A DNA stretch of 64,000 nucleotides from Streptomyces sp. ML-6 (GTDB lineage: Bacteria > Actinomycetota > Actinomycetes > Streptomycetales > Streptomycetaceae), in the NCBI RefSeq assembly GCF_030116705.1, contig NZ_JAOTIK010000001.1, positions 5,732,501 to 5,796,500 of the forward strand. Reading direction: 5' to 3'. A program made the translations under genes and the position numbers. The notes under the pieces are model-generated. The model was not told the DNA's origin, made no database searches, and worked only from the letters and a program-made list of their open reading frames with translations. Below, one piece after another: positions 8,706 to 19,067 of this stretch; within the stretch, counting starts at the first letter, position 1; every line of letters starts with the position of its first letter.

Positions 8706-9380
8706 GTGCCCAAGTACCCGCCCCCCGAACAACTGCCCGGCGAGCCGGAACGCGTCACCCTGCCCGCCGGCACCCCCGCCTACCGCGTCCACGCCACCCA
8801 CCGCGACGCGCTCGCCTTCAACCCCCGGCCCGCGCACGCCTTCTACCACGGCGGACGCTTCGACAGCACCCCGTACGAGAAGTACGGCTTCCTCTACATC
8901 GGGTTCGGCACCGGGGCCGCCGTGTGCGAGGTGCTGCTGCGCTCGATCCCCTTTGACGGCGACGGCGGCACGCGCCTGCTCCCGCGTGCCTCCTTCGAGC
9001 ACCGCAGCCTGTCCTTCCTGCGCCTGGCCACCGACGTGGACGTGGTGCCGTTGATGTCCGGCAGGGACCTGGCGGCGGTCGCGCAGGACTCGTGGCTGGT
9101 GCACGCCGAGGGCGCGGACTACCCGCAGACCCGCGACTGGGGCCACTGGATCCGCCGCAGGACCGCCCCCTGGGCCCAGGGCTTCGTCTGGCCCTCCAAA
9201 CGGGAGCCCGCCGACCGCGTGGCGGTCCTGTTCCAGGACCGGTGCGGCGAACCGCCCCTCGAACCCACCGGCGCCGCCCGGATCGACTTCGGCACCGAGG
9301 ACGGCGAGCGATGGCTGAACGGGGTCCTCGCCCCGTACCGCACCCAGGCCGCGCCACGACAGCGGGGACGGATGCTCTAG
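8706..9380 (+). CDS. RES-domain toxin, predicted NAD+ phosphorylase or glycohydrolase
   Basis: Protein of 224 residues. Family landmarks are AYRVH with Arg27, YHGGRFD with Arg51, the strand GFLYIGFGTGAAVCE ending in Glu75, and the later tracts TRDWG and FVWPSKR. RES toxins such as MbcT degrade NAD+, and MbcT does so by phosphorolysis to ADP-ribose-1''-phosphate. The GTG at 8706 follows the antitoxin stop by three bases, so translation is coupled. Placing a RES toxin between a macro protein and CHAT/caspase proteases is unusual. The 3' end carries the first copy of a 35-bp direct repeat. Family assignment is firm; catalysis here is inferred. Confidence 0.8.
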   Translation: MPKYPPPEQLPGEPERVTLPAGTPAYRVHATHRDALAFNPRPAHAFYHGGRFDSTPYEKYGFLYIGFGTGAAVCEVLLRSIPFDGDGGTRLLPRASFEHRSLSFLRLATDVDVVPLMSGRDLAAVAQDSWLVHAEGADYPQTRDWGHWIRRRTAPWAQGFVWPSKREPADRVAVLFQDRCGEPPLEPTGAARIDFGTEDGERWLNGVLAPYRTQAAPRQRGRML

Positions 9381-9440
9381 GGCGTTTCCCGGCCGGACGG
9401 GACTACGGATGCTCCAGGGCGTTTCCCGGCCGGCCGGGAC
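9369..9440. repeat. 35-bp imperfect direct repeat at the RES-CHAT junction
   Basis: Positions 9369-9403 and 9406-9440 match at 33 of 35 bases, both containing GGGCGTTTCCCGGCC. The first copy spans the RES stop codon and the second lies in the leader of the CHAT gene. Confidence 0.9.
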
Positions 9441-9510
9441 TTCCGGAACACGCCCCGGGACCTTTTTCTTCGGATCGAGCCCGGCAAGACCCACACGAAA
9501 GGCCCTGGAC

Positions 9511-12345
9511 ATGCAGGCGAAGCCGTACGACCTCCAGTCGATCCTGTACGAGATCCAGCAGTCGCTGACCGGGGGCAGGACCGACGCCCAGGACCTCACC
9601 CGGGCCACCGACCTGGTCCTCGACAGGCTCGGCTGCGCCACCGCCGACGAGGCCTGGGAGCGGCTGCACACCGACTGGAGGAACCTTCCGCGCGGCACCG
9701 CGATGTCGGGCATGCGCGCCGGGCAGATCCTCGCCGTCCTGCCGATGCTGCGGTACCACCGGCACGTCGGCGACCAGCAACAGCTGGACGAACTCATGGC
9801 CGAGGCCGGGGCCCACGGGCCGGACGGCCAGTGGCGGGCCACGGTCACGACCATCGGCAGCACGTCCGGGCTGCAACGGATCGAGGACCCCGCCGACATG
9901 GAGGCGGCGCTCGTCCGGATCGAGCAGTCCCGCGCCGCCTTCCCGCCCGACAGCCCGCAACAGGACGCGCTCGACCTGGCCCATGCCGGAATCCGCGCCC
10001 ACCTCGCCCAGAACGGCGGCGGCGAGGACGACTTCGACTCGGCCGTGGAGGACATGGCCCGGCTGAGGGACTCGCCGGCCTTCGACGCCGGGACACGCCT
10101 CGGCATCGACGGGCAACTCGCCGTGTTCCGCTCGCACCAGGCCACCCGGCGCGAGGACGAGACCGCACTCGCCCGGCACATCGGCGAGTTGGAGGAGGTC
10201 GTCGCACAGTTGCCTCCCGACCACATGGACCGGCTCGGGATGGAGTCCAACCTCGACGTCGCCCGGGCCAACCTGGAGCTCCTGCGCGGCCGGCGCACCG
10301 GACGGTTCCTGCCCGACGCCTCCGGCATGGTGGCCACCCCCGACCTGGACGAGGTACGGCGGCAGGTCGCGCTGCTGCCGCGCGAGGGGCAGGCCGACCG
10401 GCTCGGCGAGGCGGGCATGAGCAGTGCCGCCAGAGCCCTGTTCGCGGGCAACGCCAGGGGCGCCCTCGAGGCCATGGAACTGCTCCACGACGCCCTGGAC
10501 CTCCTCGAACCCGACGACGAGCGCTGGATCCGCAACGCCCAGGCGCTCGGCTCCGCCCACCTCATGCTCGGCGGAATGGCGTCGGTCCCCGGCCCCGACC
10601 GCCCCGCCCACATCGACCAGGGCATCTCCTGGCTGAAACACACCCTGCGCCTGGCCGGCGGCCCGGCACACCCGATGGGGAACTCCCTCGGGATGACCCT
10701 GGCCTCGGGCTATCGGGTCCGCGCCGACAACCAGGTGCTCGGGGCCCGGGCCACCCGCCTCAACCACGCCGAATCCCGCCGCGTCGGCCTCGACGCCCTG
10801 CGCGCCGCCACCTGGAACGTCCTGCTCCAGTCCGGTACCGCGCACGCCGCCGAGACCGGCCGCCGGGCCGGTGAACAGGCGCTCGACGTGGCCCGCTGGT
10901 GCCTGACCGACCGCGTCCACGACGAGGCCGTACGCGCCCTGGACGCCGGGCGCGGCCTCGTCCTGCACGCGGCGACCGTCGCCACGACCGTCCCCGACAT
11001 GCTGCACGCCCTCGGCCAGGACGACCTGGCCGCCGAGTGGCGGACCGCGGGCGGCGCCGCGCCCGACCCGGAGCCGGGGGCCGTCATGCCCGCCCCGCGC
11101 ACCGCCCCGGGCCCCTCCAGCCGGCTGCGGCGCCGGGTGCTCCAGGCCCTCGCCGCGTCCCCGCACCGCCGGCAACTGCTGGACGTCCCCGGACTCGCGG
11201 ACATCGGCCGGGCGCTGCGCACCATGGGCCGTGCCGCGCTGGTCTATCTGGTGCCCGGCGGCGACGGCGTGCCCGGAACGGCGCTGATCGTCCTCGCCGA
11301 CGGCACCACCAAGGCCCTCCGGCTACCCGAACTCACCCTCTCCGCAAGCGAGCTGACGGAATACCAAGCAGCCGGGGCACCCGGTCGCACCGCGGGCGGA
11401 CCGCCCGTCGCGAGCGCGCCCAGGCCGCAGCCTCCCACCCCGGACGAGGGCCGCACCGCGCTGGAGCGGCTGTGCGCGTGGGCGGGGCGGGCGGTGATGG
11501 GCCCCCTGCTCAAGGCGCTGCCCGGTGGGGCGGGCCGGACCCCGGCCGTGGTGCTGGTACCGATGGCGGAACTGGGCGCCGTGCCCTGGCACGCCGCGCG
11601 CCTGCCCGGCCGTCGCGGCGCACCGCGCTACGCGTGCCACGAGGCGGAGATCTCGTACACCCCCTCCGCCCGCCTGCTGTGCGAGGTGGCCGGCCGGCCC
11701 TCCGCCGGCATCCGGCAGGCCCTCGTCGTCGGCGACCCGACCCGCGACCTGTACCACGCGGGCAAGGAGGCCGGGGCCATCTTCCGCACGTTCTACCCGG
11801 ACGGCGAGTTCCTCGGCCCCGGCACCGCCACGCCCGCCGCCGTGACCGACCGGCTGGGCCGACAGCACGGCGGAATGCTGCACCTGGCCTGCCACGGCGA
11901 GGTGCGCCGGGGACGGCGCAACAGCGCGTACCTCAAACTGTCCGGCGGCAACCTGAACGCCGAGGAACTGACCGAGGGCACCGCCCGCTATCGCCACCTG
12001 GAACTCGTGGTGCTCGCGGCGTGCAGCACCAACGTGTCCGGGCACGGCCACGACGAGGCGTACAGCCTGTCCACCGCGTTCCTCGTCGCGGGCGCGCGCT
12101 CGGTGCTCGGCTCCCTGTGGCCGGTGCCGGACGAGGCCACGTCCGTACTGATGTACATGACCCACCACTACATGCGCCGCGAGGGCCGGACCCCCGGACA
12201 GGCCCTGCGCGACGCCCAGTTGTGGATGCTCGACGAGGGCCGCAGGGCACCGGCCGGGATGCCCGCGGACATGGCGGCACGGGTCCCGATGATCGACGCC
12301 GTCGACCCGACCGGCTGGGCCGGGTTCACCCACCTCGGCCGGTGA
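9511..12345 (+). CDS. CHAT-domain caspase-like protease with long helical N-terminus
   Basis: Protein of 944 residues. Residues about 1-560 are alpha-helical repeats (TPR-like) and about 610-940 form a CHAT domain. The catalytic pair is visible: His795 in HLACHGE and Cys838 in VVLAACSTN, with the conserved GARSVLGSLWPV tract after it. CHAT proteins are clan CD peptidases used in bacterial self-killing and defence signalling. The start is the ATG at 9511 (MQAKPYDLQ), after GAAAGG. The frame upstream of it crosses the direct repeat and is not native. It follows the RES gene by 130 bases on the same strand and ends 2 bases from the end of the convergent caspase gene. The substrate is unknown. 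Confidence 0.85.
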   Translation: MQAKPYDLQSILYEIQQSLTGGRTDAQDLTRATDLVLDRLGCATADEAWERLHTDWRNLPRGTAMSGMRAGQILAVLPMLRYHRHVGDQQQLDELMAEAGAHGPDGQWRATVTTIGSTSGLQRIEDPADMEAALVRIEQSRAAFPPDSPQQDALDLAHAGIRAHLAQNGGGEDDFDSAVEDMARLRDSPAFDAGTRLGIDGQLAVFRSHQATRREDETALARHIGELEEVVAQLPPDHMDRLGMESNLDVARANLELLRGRRTGRFLPDASGMVATPDLDEVRRQVALLPREGQADRLGEAGMSSAARALFAGNARGALEAMELLHDALDLLEPDDERWIRNAQALGSAHLMLGGMASVPGPDRPAHIDQGISWLKHTLRLAGGPAHPMGNSLGMTLASGYRVRADNQVLGARATRLNHAESRRVGLDALRAATWNVLLQSGTAHAAETGRRAGEQALDVARWCLTDRVHDEAVRALDAGRGLVLHAATVATTVPDMLHALGQDDLAAEWRTAGGAAPDPEPGAVMPAPRTAPGPSSRLRRRVLQALAASPHRRQLLDVPGLADIGRALRTMGRAALVYLVPGGDGVPGTALIVLADGTTKALRLPELTLSASELTEYQAAGAPGRTAGGPPVASAPRPQPPTPDEGRTALERLCAWAGRAVMGPLLKALPGGAGRTPAVVLVPMAELGAVPWHAARLPGRRGAPRYACHEAEISYTPSARLLCEVAGRPSAGIRQALVVGDPTRDLYHAGKEAGAIFRTFYPDGEFLGPGTATPAAVTDRLGRQHGGMLHLACHGEVRRGRRNSAYLKLSGGNLNAEELTEGTARYRHLELVVLAACSTNVSGHGHDEAYSLSTAFLVAGARSVLGSLWPVPDEATSVLMYMTHHYMRREGRTPGQALRDAQLWMLDEGRRAPAGMPADMAARVPMIDAVDPTGWAGFTHLGR

Positions 12346-12347
12346 CG

Positions 12348-14183
12348 TCAGGGCAGCTCGGTGCGGATCGCCACCGCCGTGGTGCCCCACCGGCCCACGT
12401 CGTGGGCCGGTCCGCCCGCGGTCCGGGGACCGGGCGGCTGGGCCAGCCGCAGCAACCCGCCCTCCGGGGCCGCGCCGCCGCGCCCCGCCATGCCACCCGG
12501 GGACCAGGCCGGCAACCGGAACGGAGCGACATTCAGCTCGTTCTCGGCGACGACCAGCCGCAGCCAGTCCCGGGCGAACGAGCCCCGCACCAGGGAACGG
12601 CCGGGCGGCAGCCGCAGCCACACCGGTTCTCCGCGCCGCGCCGTCCCCGCGTGCCCGGGCGCCACGAAGTCGCCCTCGAACAGGCCGGGCGACGATTCGT
12701 AGTCGTCCGTCAGATCGAGCAGCACGCCCCACAGCATGAGCGGGGAGTTGTTGTGGATCCGCACCATCACCTGCGGTTCCCGGCCGTCCGGCGTGTACGC
12801 GCACACGATCTCGCCCGTCGCCGTGTGCCGCAGGTCGCCGACCAGCGGCTCGACCGTCACCCGCACCAGCGACGACAGCCACGGGTCGGGGTTCGTCAGG
12901 TCCTTCAGCAGGTGCCAATGCGTGATGTGGCACAGGCAGTCGGCCACCCGGGCGGCGTCGGCCGGTGACCGCAGCGGCAGCGGGGCGACCGGATGTCCGT
13001 CGCCCCCGGTCACCCGGGCCGTGCCCGCCCCGACCTCCAGCCGCAGCGGCAGCCCGTGCCCGCCGGTGGACAGCAGCGGCGTGCCCTCCACGACCGCCGT
13101 CATCATGTCGACGGCGGCGGGATCCCCGACGACCGTCACTGCGGCCGGGGGGAACGCCAGCGCCGACGGCCTCACCCCGTACACCGTGGTGAGATCGTCC
13201 GGTCCCGGCACCCAACCGACCGGTTCCACCAGCGACGACTCGGGGCGCACCGTCCGCACGACCACCGTCCGGGGCCCGGCGGCCCGCCGGTCGCCGTACT
13301 CGTCGGCCAGGGTGAACTCGGCCCCCGCGGACCGGAGCCCGTGCACGGAACCGCAGTTGACCTCCCACCCCGCCACCGTGTGCCGGAGCAGGAACGGCGG
13401 TACGGGCAGCGCGTCGCCGTGCAGGAAACGCAGGTGGTCCGGGCCGCGCAGTTCGGGATGCTGCGCGGGTTGCCGGCTGCGCACCCGCTCCTCGGCGAGG
13501 GAGTGCACCTTCCCGTACGCGGCGGCCGGGCCGAGCCGGCGCAGCGCGTGCACCAGCGAATGACTGAAGTACCCGCGGGGCTCGCCGTCGACCAGCGCCT
13601 CGTACGCGGACTCCTGCTCCCGGCACGCGGCGAGCAGCACATGCCGACGGGGGCCGGTCCCCGACGCCCCCGCGGCCCGCGTACCGGCCGTGCGCCACCA
13701 CGGCCGCCAGACCACCCCCCGCGAGCGCGTACCGGGCGGGGGCTTGCGGCTCGCCCCGCCGGCGTGGCAGCAGTCGAGGACGGCCACGACATGGGCGCCG
13801 CCCGCCGCGATCCCGTCGAGGAGGGCGCCGAGTTCGGTGTCCCGGAGCAGCGGCTGCCCGCCCTCGTCGAGGCTGTCGGCGCACACCAGCGCCTGGCTCA
13901 TGCCGGTCGCCGTACGGGGACCGTCGCTCTCGTGCTCGCTGCCGTGCCCGCTGAACCACAACAGCGCGGTGTCACCCGGACCGCTGCGCCCCAGGTGCGT
14001 CCCGATGGCGTCGACCATGGCCGCCCTGGTCGCCTCCGCGTCGCGCAGCCGCCGGACCGAGACCCTCGGGCCGCCCTGTTCGCGCAGCCAACTCTCCGCC
14101 TCCACCACGTCGTTGACACAGCCGCTCAGCGGCTTGTCCGGATAGTCGTCGATGCCCACCAGAAGTGCGTACACGGTTCGCAT
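12348..14183 (-). CDS. C14 caspase-family (metacaspase-like) protease
   Basis: Protein of 611 residues. Residues 1-230 are a p20-like caspase domain: MRTVYALLVGIDDY, the catalytic His80 in WFSGHGS, and Cys139 in VLDCCHAGG. The C-terminal 380 residues have no family I recognise and include several VxVR/beta-rich segments, probably a sensor or binding module. The start is the ATG at 14183. The longer frame upstream is not supported. It is tail-to-tail with the CHAT gene, giving two clan CD proteases back to back. A 19-bp palindrome lies about 50-70 bases upstream of its start. Caspase-like proteases in such clusters usually act in regulated cell death. Confidence 0.85.
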   Translation of the reverse strand: MRTVYALLVGIDDYPDKPLSGCVNDVVEAESWLREQGGPRVSVRRLRDAEATRAAMVDAIGTHLGRSGPGDTALLWFSGHGSEHESDGPRTATGMSQALVCADSLDEGGQPLLRDTELGALLDGIAAGGAHVVAVLDCCHAGGASRKPPPGTRSRGVVWRPWWRTAGTRAAGASGTGPRRHVLLAACREQESAYEALVDGEPRGYFSHSLVHALRRLGPAAAYGKVHSLAEERVRSRQPAQHPELRGPDHLRFLHGDALPVPPFLLRHTVAGWEVNCGSVHGLRSAGAEFTLADEYGDRRAAGPRTVVVRTVRPESSLVEPVGWVPGPDDLTTVYGVRPSALAFPPAAVTVVGDPAAVDMMTAVVEGTPLLSTGGHGLPLRLEVGAGTARVTGGDGHPVAPLPLRSPADAARVADCLCHITHWHLLKDLTNPDPWLSSLVRVTVEPLVGDLRHTATGEIVCAYTPDGREPQVMVRIHNNSPLMLWGVLLDLTDDYESSPGLFEGDFVAPGHAGTARRGEPVWLRLPPGRSLVRGSFARDWLRLVVAENELNVAPFRLPAWSPGGMAGRGGAAPEGGLLRLAQPPGPRTAGGPAHDVGRWGTTAVAIRTELP

Positions 14184-14231
14184 ACGGTGATCCTGCCAGG
14201 GCCGTCGGGGCACGGTCGGGGCGTTTTCGGG

Positions 14232-14250
14232 GCGGCTGCCGGGCAGCCGC
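14232..14250. promoter_or_regulatory. Palindrome upstream of the caspase gene
   Basis: GCGGCTGCC and its reverse complement are separated by one G, in the divergent region between the caspase gene and the membrane protein gene. It could be an operator or a transcript hairpin. In DNA this GC-rich a chance 9-bp arm is possible. Confidence 0.35.
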
Positions 14251-14355
14251 GTGCAACCGCGTGTCCGGCCGTCGCGTGGAATGTTGACTGGGGGTGAAGA
14301 ACCACCAGGATCGTTCCGCACCCCATGCTTCCCACGGCTCAGGAAGGAAAACGGC

Positions 14356-15396
14356 GTGACTTTCGGGGGACACAACCCGTACGGCCCGGCATGGCAGCCG
14401 AACGGGGGACAGCCGCCCCCGCCGCCCGGCGTGCCGCCGCAGCCCGGCCCTCCTCCGTACCCCTACCCCTACCCGGGGCCGTACCCGCCCCCGGGCCGGC
14501 CGCCGTACGGCCCGTACGCACCGCCCCGTTCGCTGTGGCAGGAGTTCCGCGACGGCGACTGGCCCTCGCTGGCGGAGCTGTTGCGCCGGCTGCCCGTCCA
14601 CGGGTGCGTGTGGGCGGTGCTCGTCCTCTGCTTCCTGCCCTTCGTCGTGGTCCTGCTGGTGTCCTATCCGCTGGCCCGCTCGGCCCGTCGGCAGGCACGT
14701 CTGAGGTTCCCCCCGCACGCCCACCGCCGCATCGTGGACCCGCAGGTGATCCGGGTGCAGAAGGCCAGGGCCTGGACCGCGCTGGCCATGTCCCTGCTGA
14801 TCCTCGTCGTCTACGGCACCGCGGCGGACTTCGAGGAGGTCCAGGAGCAGTACGTGCTCCGGCTCGCCGTCACCCCGTGGCTGCTGCTGTTCACCGCGCC
14901 CCTGGTGATCACGATCCTGTTCCGGATGGTGCCCGTGACCGCCCGGGCGGGCATGCGGGCCCGGCTGCGCCCCTCCATGCGCCTGGCCCTCCAGTACTTC
15001 GGTGCGTTCACGGCCGTGCCGCTGCTCTTCGCGGTCATGGTGTTCGTCGGCCAGAGCATGGAGGGCCACTGGTTCGCCCCGCTCGTCGGGTTCTCCCTGT
15101 TCGCCCTGGTGATCTGGGCGTTCTTCTTCGTCCTGTTCGCCTCCGCGACGGTGGTCCGCACCGTGTTCGGCACCTCCGAGGTGCATGCCGCGCTCCCGGC
15201 CCTGCTGACGGGCGTGCTGGTGTGGGAACTGGCGGCCGTCAACCTGGTCATGGGCGGAATGCCGCCGGGCCCGCCGCTCATCCGGATCTGCGCCCTGATC
15301 GGCGGCCCGGCGTCCGTGTCGGCGGTGGCGTGGTGGGAGATCGACCGGCTGCGCACGAGGTACGGCGTGACCCTGCGGGGCCGCCCGGTGCCGTGA
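14356..15396 (+). CDS. Proline-rich multi-pass membrane protein
   Basis: Protein of 346 residues. Residues 1-55 are a cytoplasmic-looking Pro/Gly/Tyr-rich tail with repeated PYPYP words, followed by about seven hydrophobic segments (for example CVWAVLVLCFLPF, WLLLFTAPLVITILF, LVIWAFFFVLFASA). I do not recognise a family. The GTG at 14356 follows AGGAAGGAAA. The longer frame from 14251 is not used because it has no binding site. It is divergent from the caspase gene and shares its upstream region. It might be the membrane component of the neighbouring conflict cluster, but position is the only evidence. Confidence 0.75.
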   Translation: MTFGGHNPYGPAWQPNGGQPPPPPGVPPQPGPPPYPYPYPGPYPPPGRPPYGPYAPPRSLWQEFRDGDWPSLAELLRRLPVHGCVWAVLVLCFLPFVVVLLVSYPLARSARRQARLRFPPHAHRRIVDPQVIRVQKARAWTALAMSLLILVVYGTAADFEEVQEQYVLRLAVTPWLLLFTAPLVITILFRMVPVTARAGMRARLRPSMRLALQYFGAFTAVPLLFAVMVFVGQSMEGHWFAPLVGFSLFALVIWAFFFVLFASATVVRTVFGTSEVHAALPALLTGVLVWELAAVNLVMGGMPPGPPLIRICALIGGPASVSAVAWWEIDRLRTRYGVTLRGRPVP

Positions 15397-15473
15397 CCGC
15401 GGACGCCCGCGCGGCGGGCCGGAAAGGCTTTGAGCGGACCGGGGCGCGGCCTCGCGGATCAGATCCCGATGAT

Positions 15474-15866
15474 TCAGATCCTGATGATGCGGACGCCGGG
15501 CCCGCAGAGCATCAGGAGGTCTTCGGGGTCCGATGTCAGGACGGTCACCGGGGCCGGTGAGGTGAGCGCGGTGGCGGCCACGATGGCGTCGAGGGCGTAC
15601 TTGTGGCCGTGCAGTCCGGCCGTGGCCAGGAGCTTGCTCGCGCGGCGGGCGATGGATTCGTCGGGCGGAATGACGTTCACACGGGAGACGGCGTAGTCGA
15701 AGCGGGCCTGGTTGACCTTGGGGTCGCGGGCTTCGACGAGTGTGACGGAGCTGGTGACGACGCGGAGGTCCTCGGCCTCGGCCGCGGCCAGCCACTCGGT
15801 GATCTCGGGTGTGCGTCGTACCAGTCCGGACAGGCCTTCGCAGTCCAGGACGAGCGTGCCGCTCAC
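15474..15866 (-). CDS. PIN-domain ribonuclease toxin (VapC-type)
   Basis: Protein of 130 residues with PIN acidic residues in order: Asp in LVLDCEGLS, Glu in TLVEAR, Asp in KYALDAIVAATAL and Asp in VTVLTSDPEDL. These bind Mg2+ for RNA cleavage in VapC toxins. The GTG start at 15866 overlaps the antitoxin stop as GTGA, so the pair is translationally coupled. The first motif reads LDCEGLS rather than the common LDTSVL, but the acidic residue is kept. Confidence 0.85.
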   Translation of the reverse strand: MSGTLVLDCEGLSGLVRRTPEITEWLAAAEAEDLRVVTSSVTLVEARDPKVNQARFDYAVSRVNVIPPDESIARRASKLLATAGLHGHKYALDAIVAATALTSPAPVTVLTSDPEDLLMLCGPGVRIIRI

Positions 15867-16135
15867 GCGGCGTCCGCCGAGTCGGCCGTCTCGCCGCGGA
15901 GGACCGCTCGTTTGGCGTCGACGGCCGACCGGTCGACCGGGCCGTGCTCGGCTTCCGCGTCCTCGATGAGCTCGCGCAGCCGGTCCCGTTCCAGCTGGCG
16001 CTGGATGAGGGACTCGACGTAGGCGGACATGCCTCGCTTGCCCGTACGTGCCTTGAGGGCGGCGATGGTGCCTTCGTGGAGCGAGACCGATACGGGCCGG
16101 ACGGGCCCTTCGCCGGGAGCCGGGGAGGTATCCAT
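15863..16135 (-). CDS. Ribbon-helix-helix antitoxin partner of the PIN toxin
   Basis: Protein of 90 residues. The short strand PVSVSLHEGTIAALK followed by helices KRGMSAYVESLIQRQLER is the RHH DNA-binding fold. The acidic and flexible C-terminus (about residues 55-90) is where such antitoxins bind the toxin. The ATG at 16135 lies 12 bases from a perfect 7-1-7 palindrome that is the likely autoregulatory operator. It forms a two-gene operon with the PIN gene. Confidence 0.8.
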   Translation of the reverse strand: MDTSPAPGEGPVRPVSVSLHEGTIAALKARTGKRGMSAYVESLIQRQLERDRLRELIEDAEAEHGPVDRSAVDAKRAVLRGETADSADAA

Positions 16136-16147
16136 GGAGCCGAGCTT

Positions 16148-16162
16148 AACAAGACTCTTGTT
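16148..16162 (-). promoter_or_regulatory. Operator palindrome of the PIN/RHH pair
   Basis: AACAAGA and TCTTGTT are perfect inverted arms around one C, the AT-richest sequence nearby, starting 12 bases before the antitoxin ATG. RHH antitoxins typically bind such sites to repress their own operon. Confidence 0.7.
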
Positions 16163-16195
16163 ATTGAGTGGGTGATCGTTCCGCGTGGGAACGGA

Positions 16196-16237
16196 GGGCC
16201 CGACCGCACCGAAGGGATGAAGCGTGCGGCCGGGCCC
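16196..16237 (-). terminator. Terminator hairpin after sdaA
   Basis: Arms of 14 bases (16196-16209 and 16224-16237) pair with one G-U wobble on the minus strand around a 14-base loop, starting just after the sdaA stop. It closes the glycine/serine operon. Confidence 0.65.
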
Positions 16238-16244
16238 GTCCCCG

Positions 16245-17627
<1,383 letters not shown>

Positions 17628-17717
17628 GGGTGACTCCTCAGGGTTGGTAGACGTCGTTGTCTGCCGGGTGGTGCGGGTTACGGGCCGGCCGGTCCGGGGA
17701 GCGGCGGGGCACGGGAT

Positions 17718-17755
17718 GGGGCACCGCGCTCACCGACCAGTGTGCGCGATGCCCC
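17718..17755 (-). terminator. Hairpin between glyA and sdaA
   Basis: Twelve-base arms at 17718-17729 and 17744-17755, with one wobble and a 14-base loop, lie about 30 bases past the glyA stop on the minus strand. It is likely a full or partial terminator that lowers sdaA relative to glyA. Confidence 0.6.
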
Positions 17756-17785
17756 GTTCCGGCGTCTTACCAGAACTTGTCCGGA

Positions 17786-19045
17786 CTACTTCAGGCCGGA
17801 GTACAGCGGGAACTTCTCGGCCAGCGCGACGACCCGGGCCTTCAGCGCGTCCGCGTCGTAGGACGGCTTGAGCGCGGCCGCGATGATCTCCGCGACCTCG
17901 GTGAAGTCCTCGGCCCCGAAGCCACGGGTGGCCAGGGCCGGCGTGCCGATCCGCAGACCCGAGGTGACCATCGGCGGGCGCGGGTCGTTCGGGATGGCGT
18001 TCCGGTTGACCGTGATGCCGATCTCGTGCAGCCGGTCCTCGGCCTGCTGGCCGTCCAGCTCGGAGTTGCGCAGGTCGACGAGGACCAGGTGCACGTCCGT
18101 GCCGCCGGACAGCACGGAGACGCCGACCTCGGTGACGTCCGGCTGCACCAGACGCTCGGCGAGGATGCGGGCACCCTCCAGGGTGCGCTGCTGGCGCTCC
18201 TTGAACTCCTCGGAGGCCGCGACCTTGAAGGAGACCGCCTTGGCCGCGATCACGTGCTCCAGCGGGCCGCCCTGCTGACCCGGGAAGACCGCGGAGTTGA
18301 TCTTCTTGGCCAGCTCCTGCGTCGACAGGATGACACCGCCGCGCGGACCGCCGAGGGTCTTGTGCGTGGTGGTGGTGACGACGTGGGCGTGCGGCACCGG
18401 GTTGGGGTGCAGGCCCGCGGCCACCAGACCGGCGAAGTGCGCCATGTCGACCATCAGGTACGCGCCGACCTCGTCCGCGATCCGGCGGAACGCGGCGAAG
18501 TCCAGCTGACGGGGGTACGCGGACCAGCCGGCCACGATCAGCTTCGGCTTGGACTCCTTGGCCAGCCGCTCGACCTCGGTCATGTCCACGACGCCGGTCT
18601 CGTCGACGTGGTACGGGACCACGTTGTAGAGCTTGCCGGAGAAGTTGATCTTCATGCCGTGGGTCAGGTGACCGCCGTGGGCCAGGTTCAGGCCCATGAT
18701 CGTGTCGCCCGGCTTCAGCAGCGCGAACATCGCGGCGGCGTTGGCCTGCGCGCCGGAGTGCGGCTGGACGTTCGCCGCCTCGGCGCCGAACAGCGCCTTG
18801 ATCCGGTCGATGGCGATCTGCTCGACGACGTCGACGTGCTCGCAGCCGCCGTAGTAGCGGCGGCCGGGGTAGCCCTCGGCGTACTTGTTGGTGAGGACGG
18901 AGCCCTGGGCCTCCATGACCGCGACCGGAGCGAAGTTCTCCGAGGCGATCATCTCGAGGGTGGACTGCTGTCGGTGGAGCTCGGCGTCGACGGCGGCGGC
19001 GACGTCCGGATCCAGCTCGTGGAGGGAGGAGTTGAGAAGCGACAT
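17786..19045 (-). CDS. glyA: Serine hydroxymethyltransferase
   Basis: PLP enzyme of 419 residues that interconverts serine and glycine while charging tetrahydrofolate with a one-carbon unit. The Schiff-base lysine is Lys229 in [12 protein letters not shown], and the substrate-binding tract [11 protein letters not shown] is present. The ATG at 19045 is preceded by AGGGACCACC. It lies 22 bases after gcvH in an operon led by gcvT, so it supplies and consumes the same folate pool as the glycine cleavage system. Length is typical. Confidence 0.97.
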   Translation of the reverse strand: MSLLNSSLHELDPDVAAAVDAELHRQQSTLEMIASENFAPVAVMEAQGSVLTNKYAEGYPGRRYYGGCEHVDVVEQIAIDRIKALFGAEAANVQPHSGAQANAAAMFALLKPGDTIMGLNLAHGGHLTHGMKINFSGKLYNVVPYHVDETGVVDMTEVERLAKESKPKLIVAGWSAYPRQLDFAAFRRIADEVGAYLMVDMAHFAGLVAAGLHPNPVPHAHVVTTTTHKTLGGPRGGVILSTQELAKKINSAVFPGQQGGPLEHVIAAKAVSFKVAASEEFKERQQRTLEGARILAERLVQPDVTEVGVSVLSGGTDVHLVLVDLRNSELDGQQAEDRLHEIGITVNRNAIPNDPRPPMVTSGLRIGTPALATRGFGAEDFTEVAEIIAAALKPSYDADALKARVVALAEKFPLYSGLK

Positions 19046-19067
19046 CAGGTGGTCCCTTGGGGTCTCT

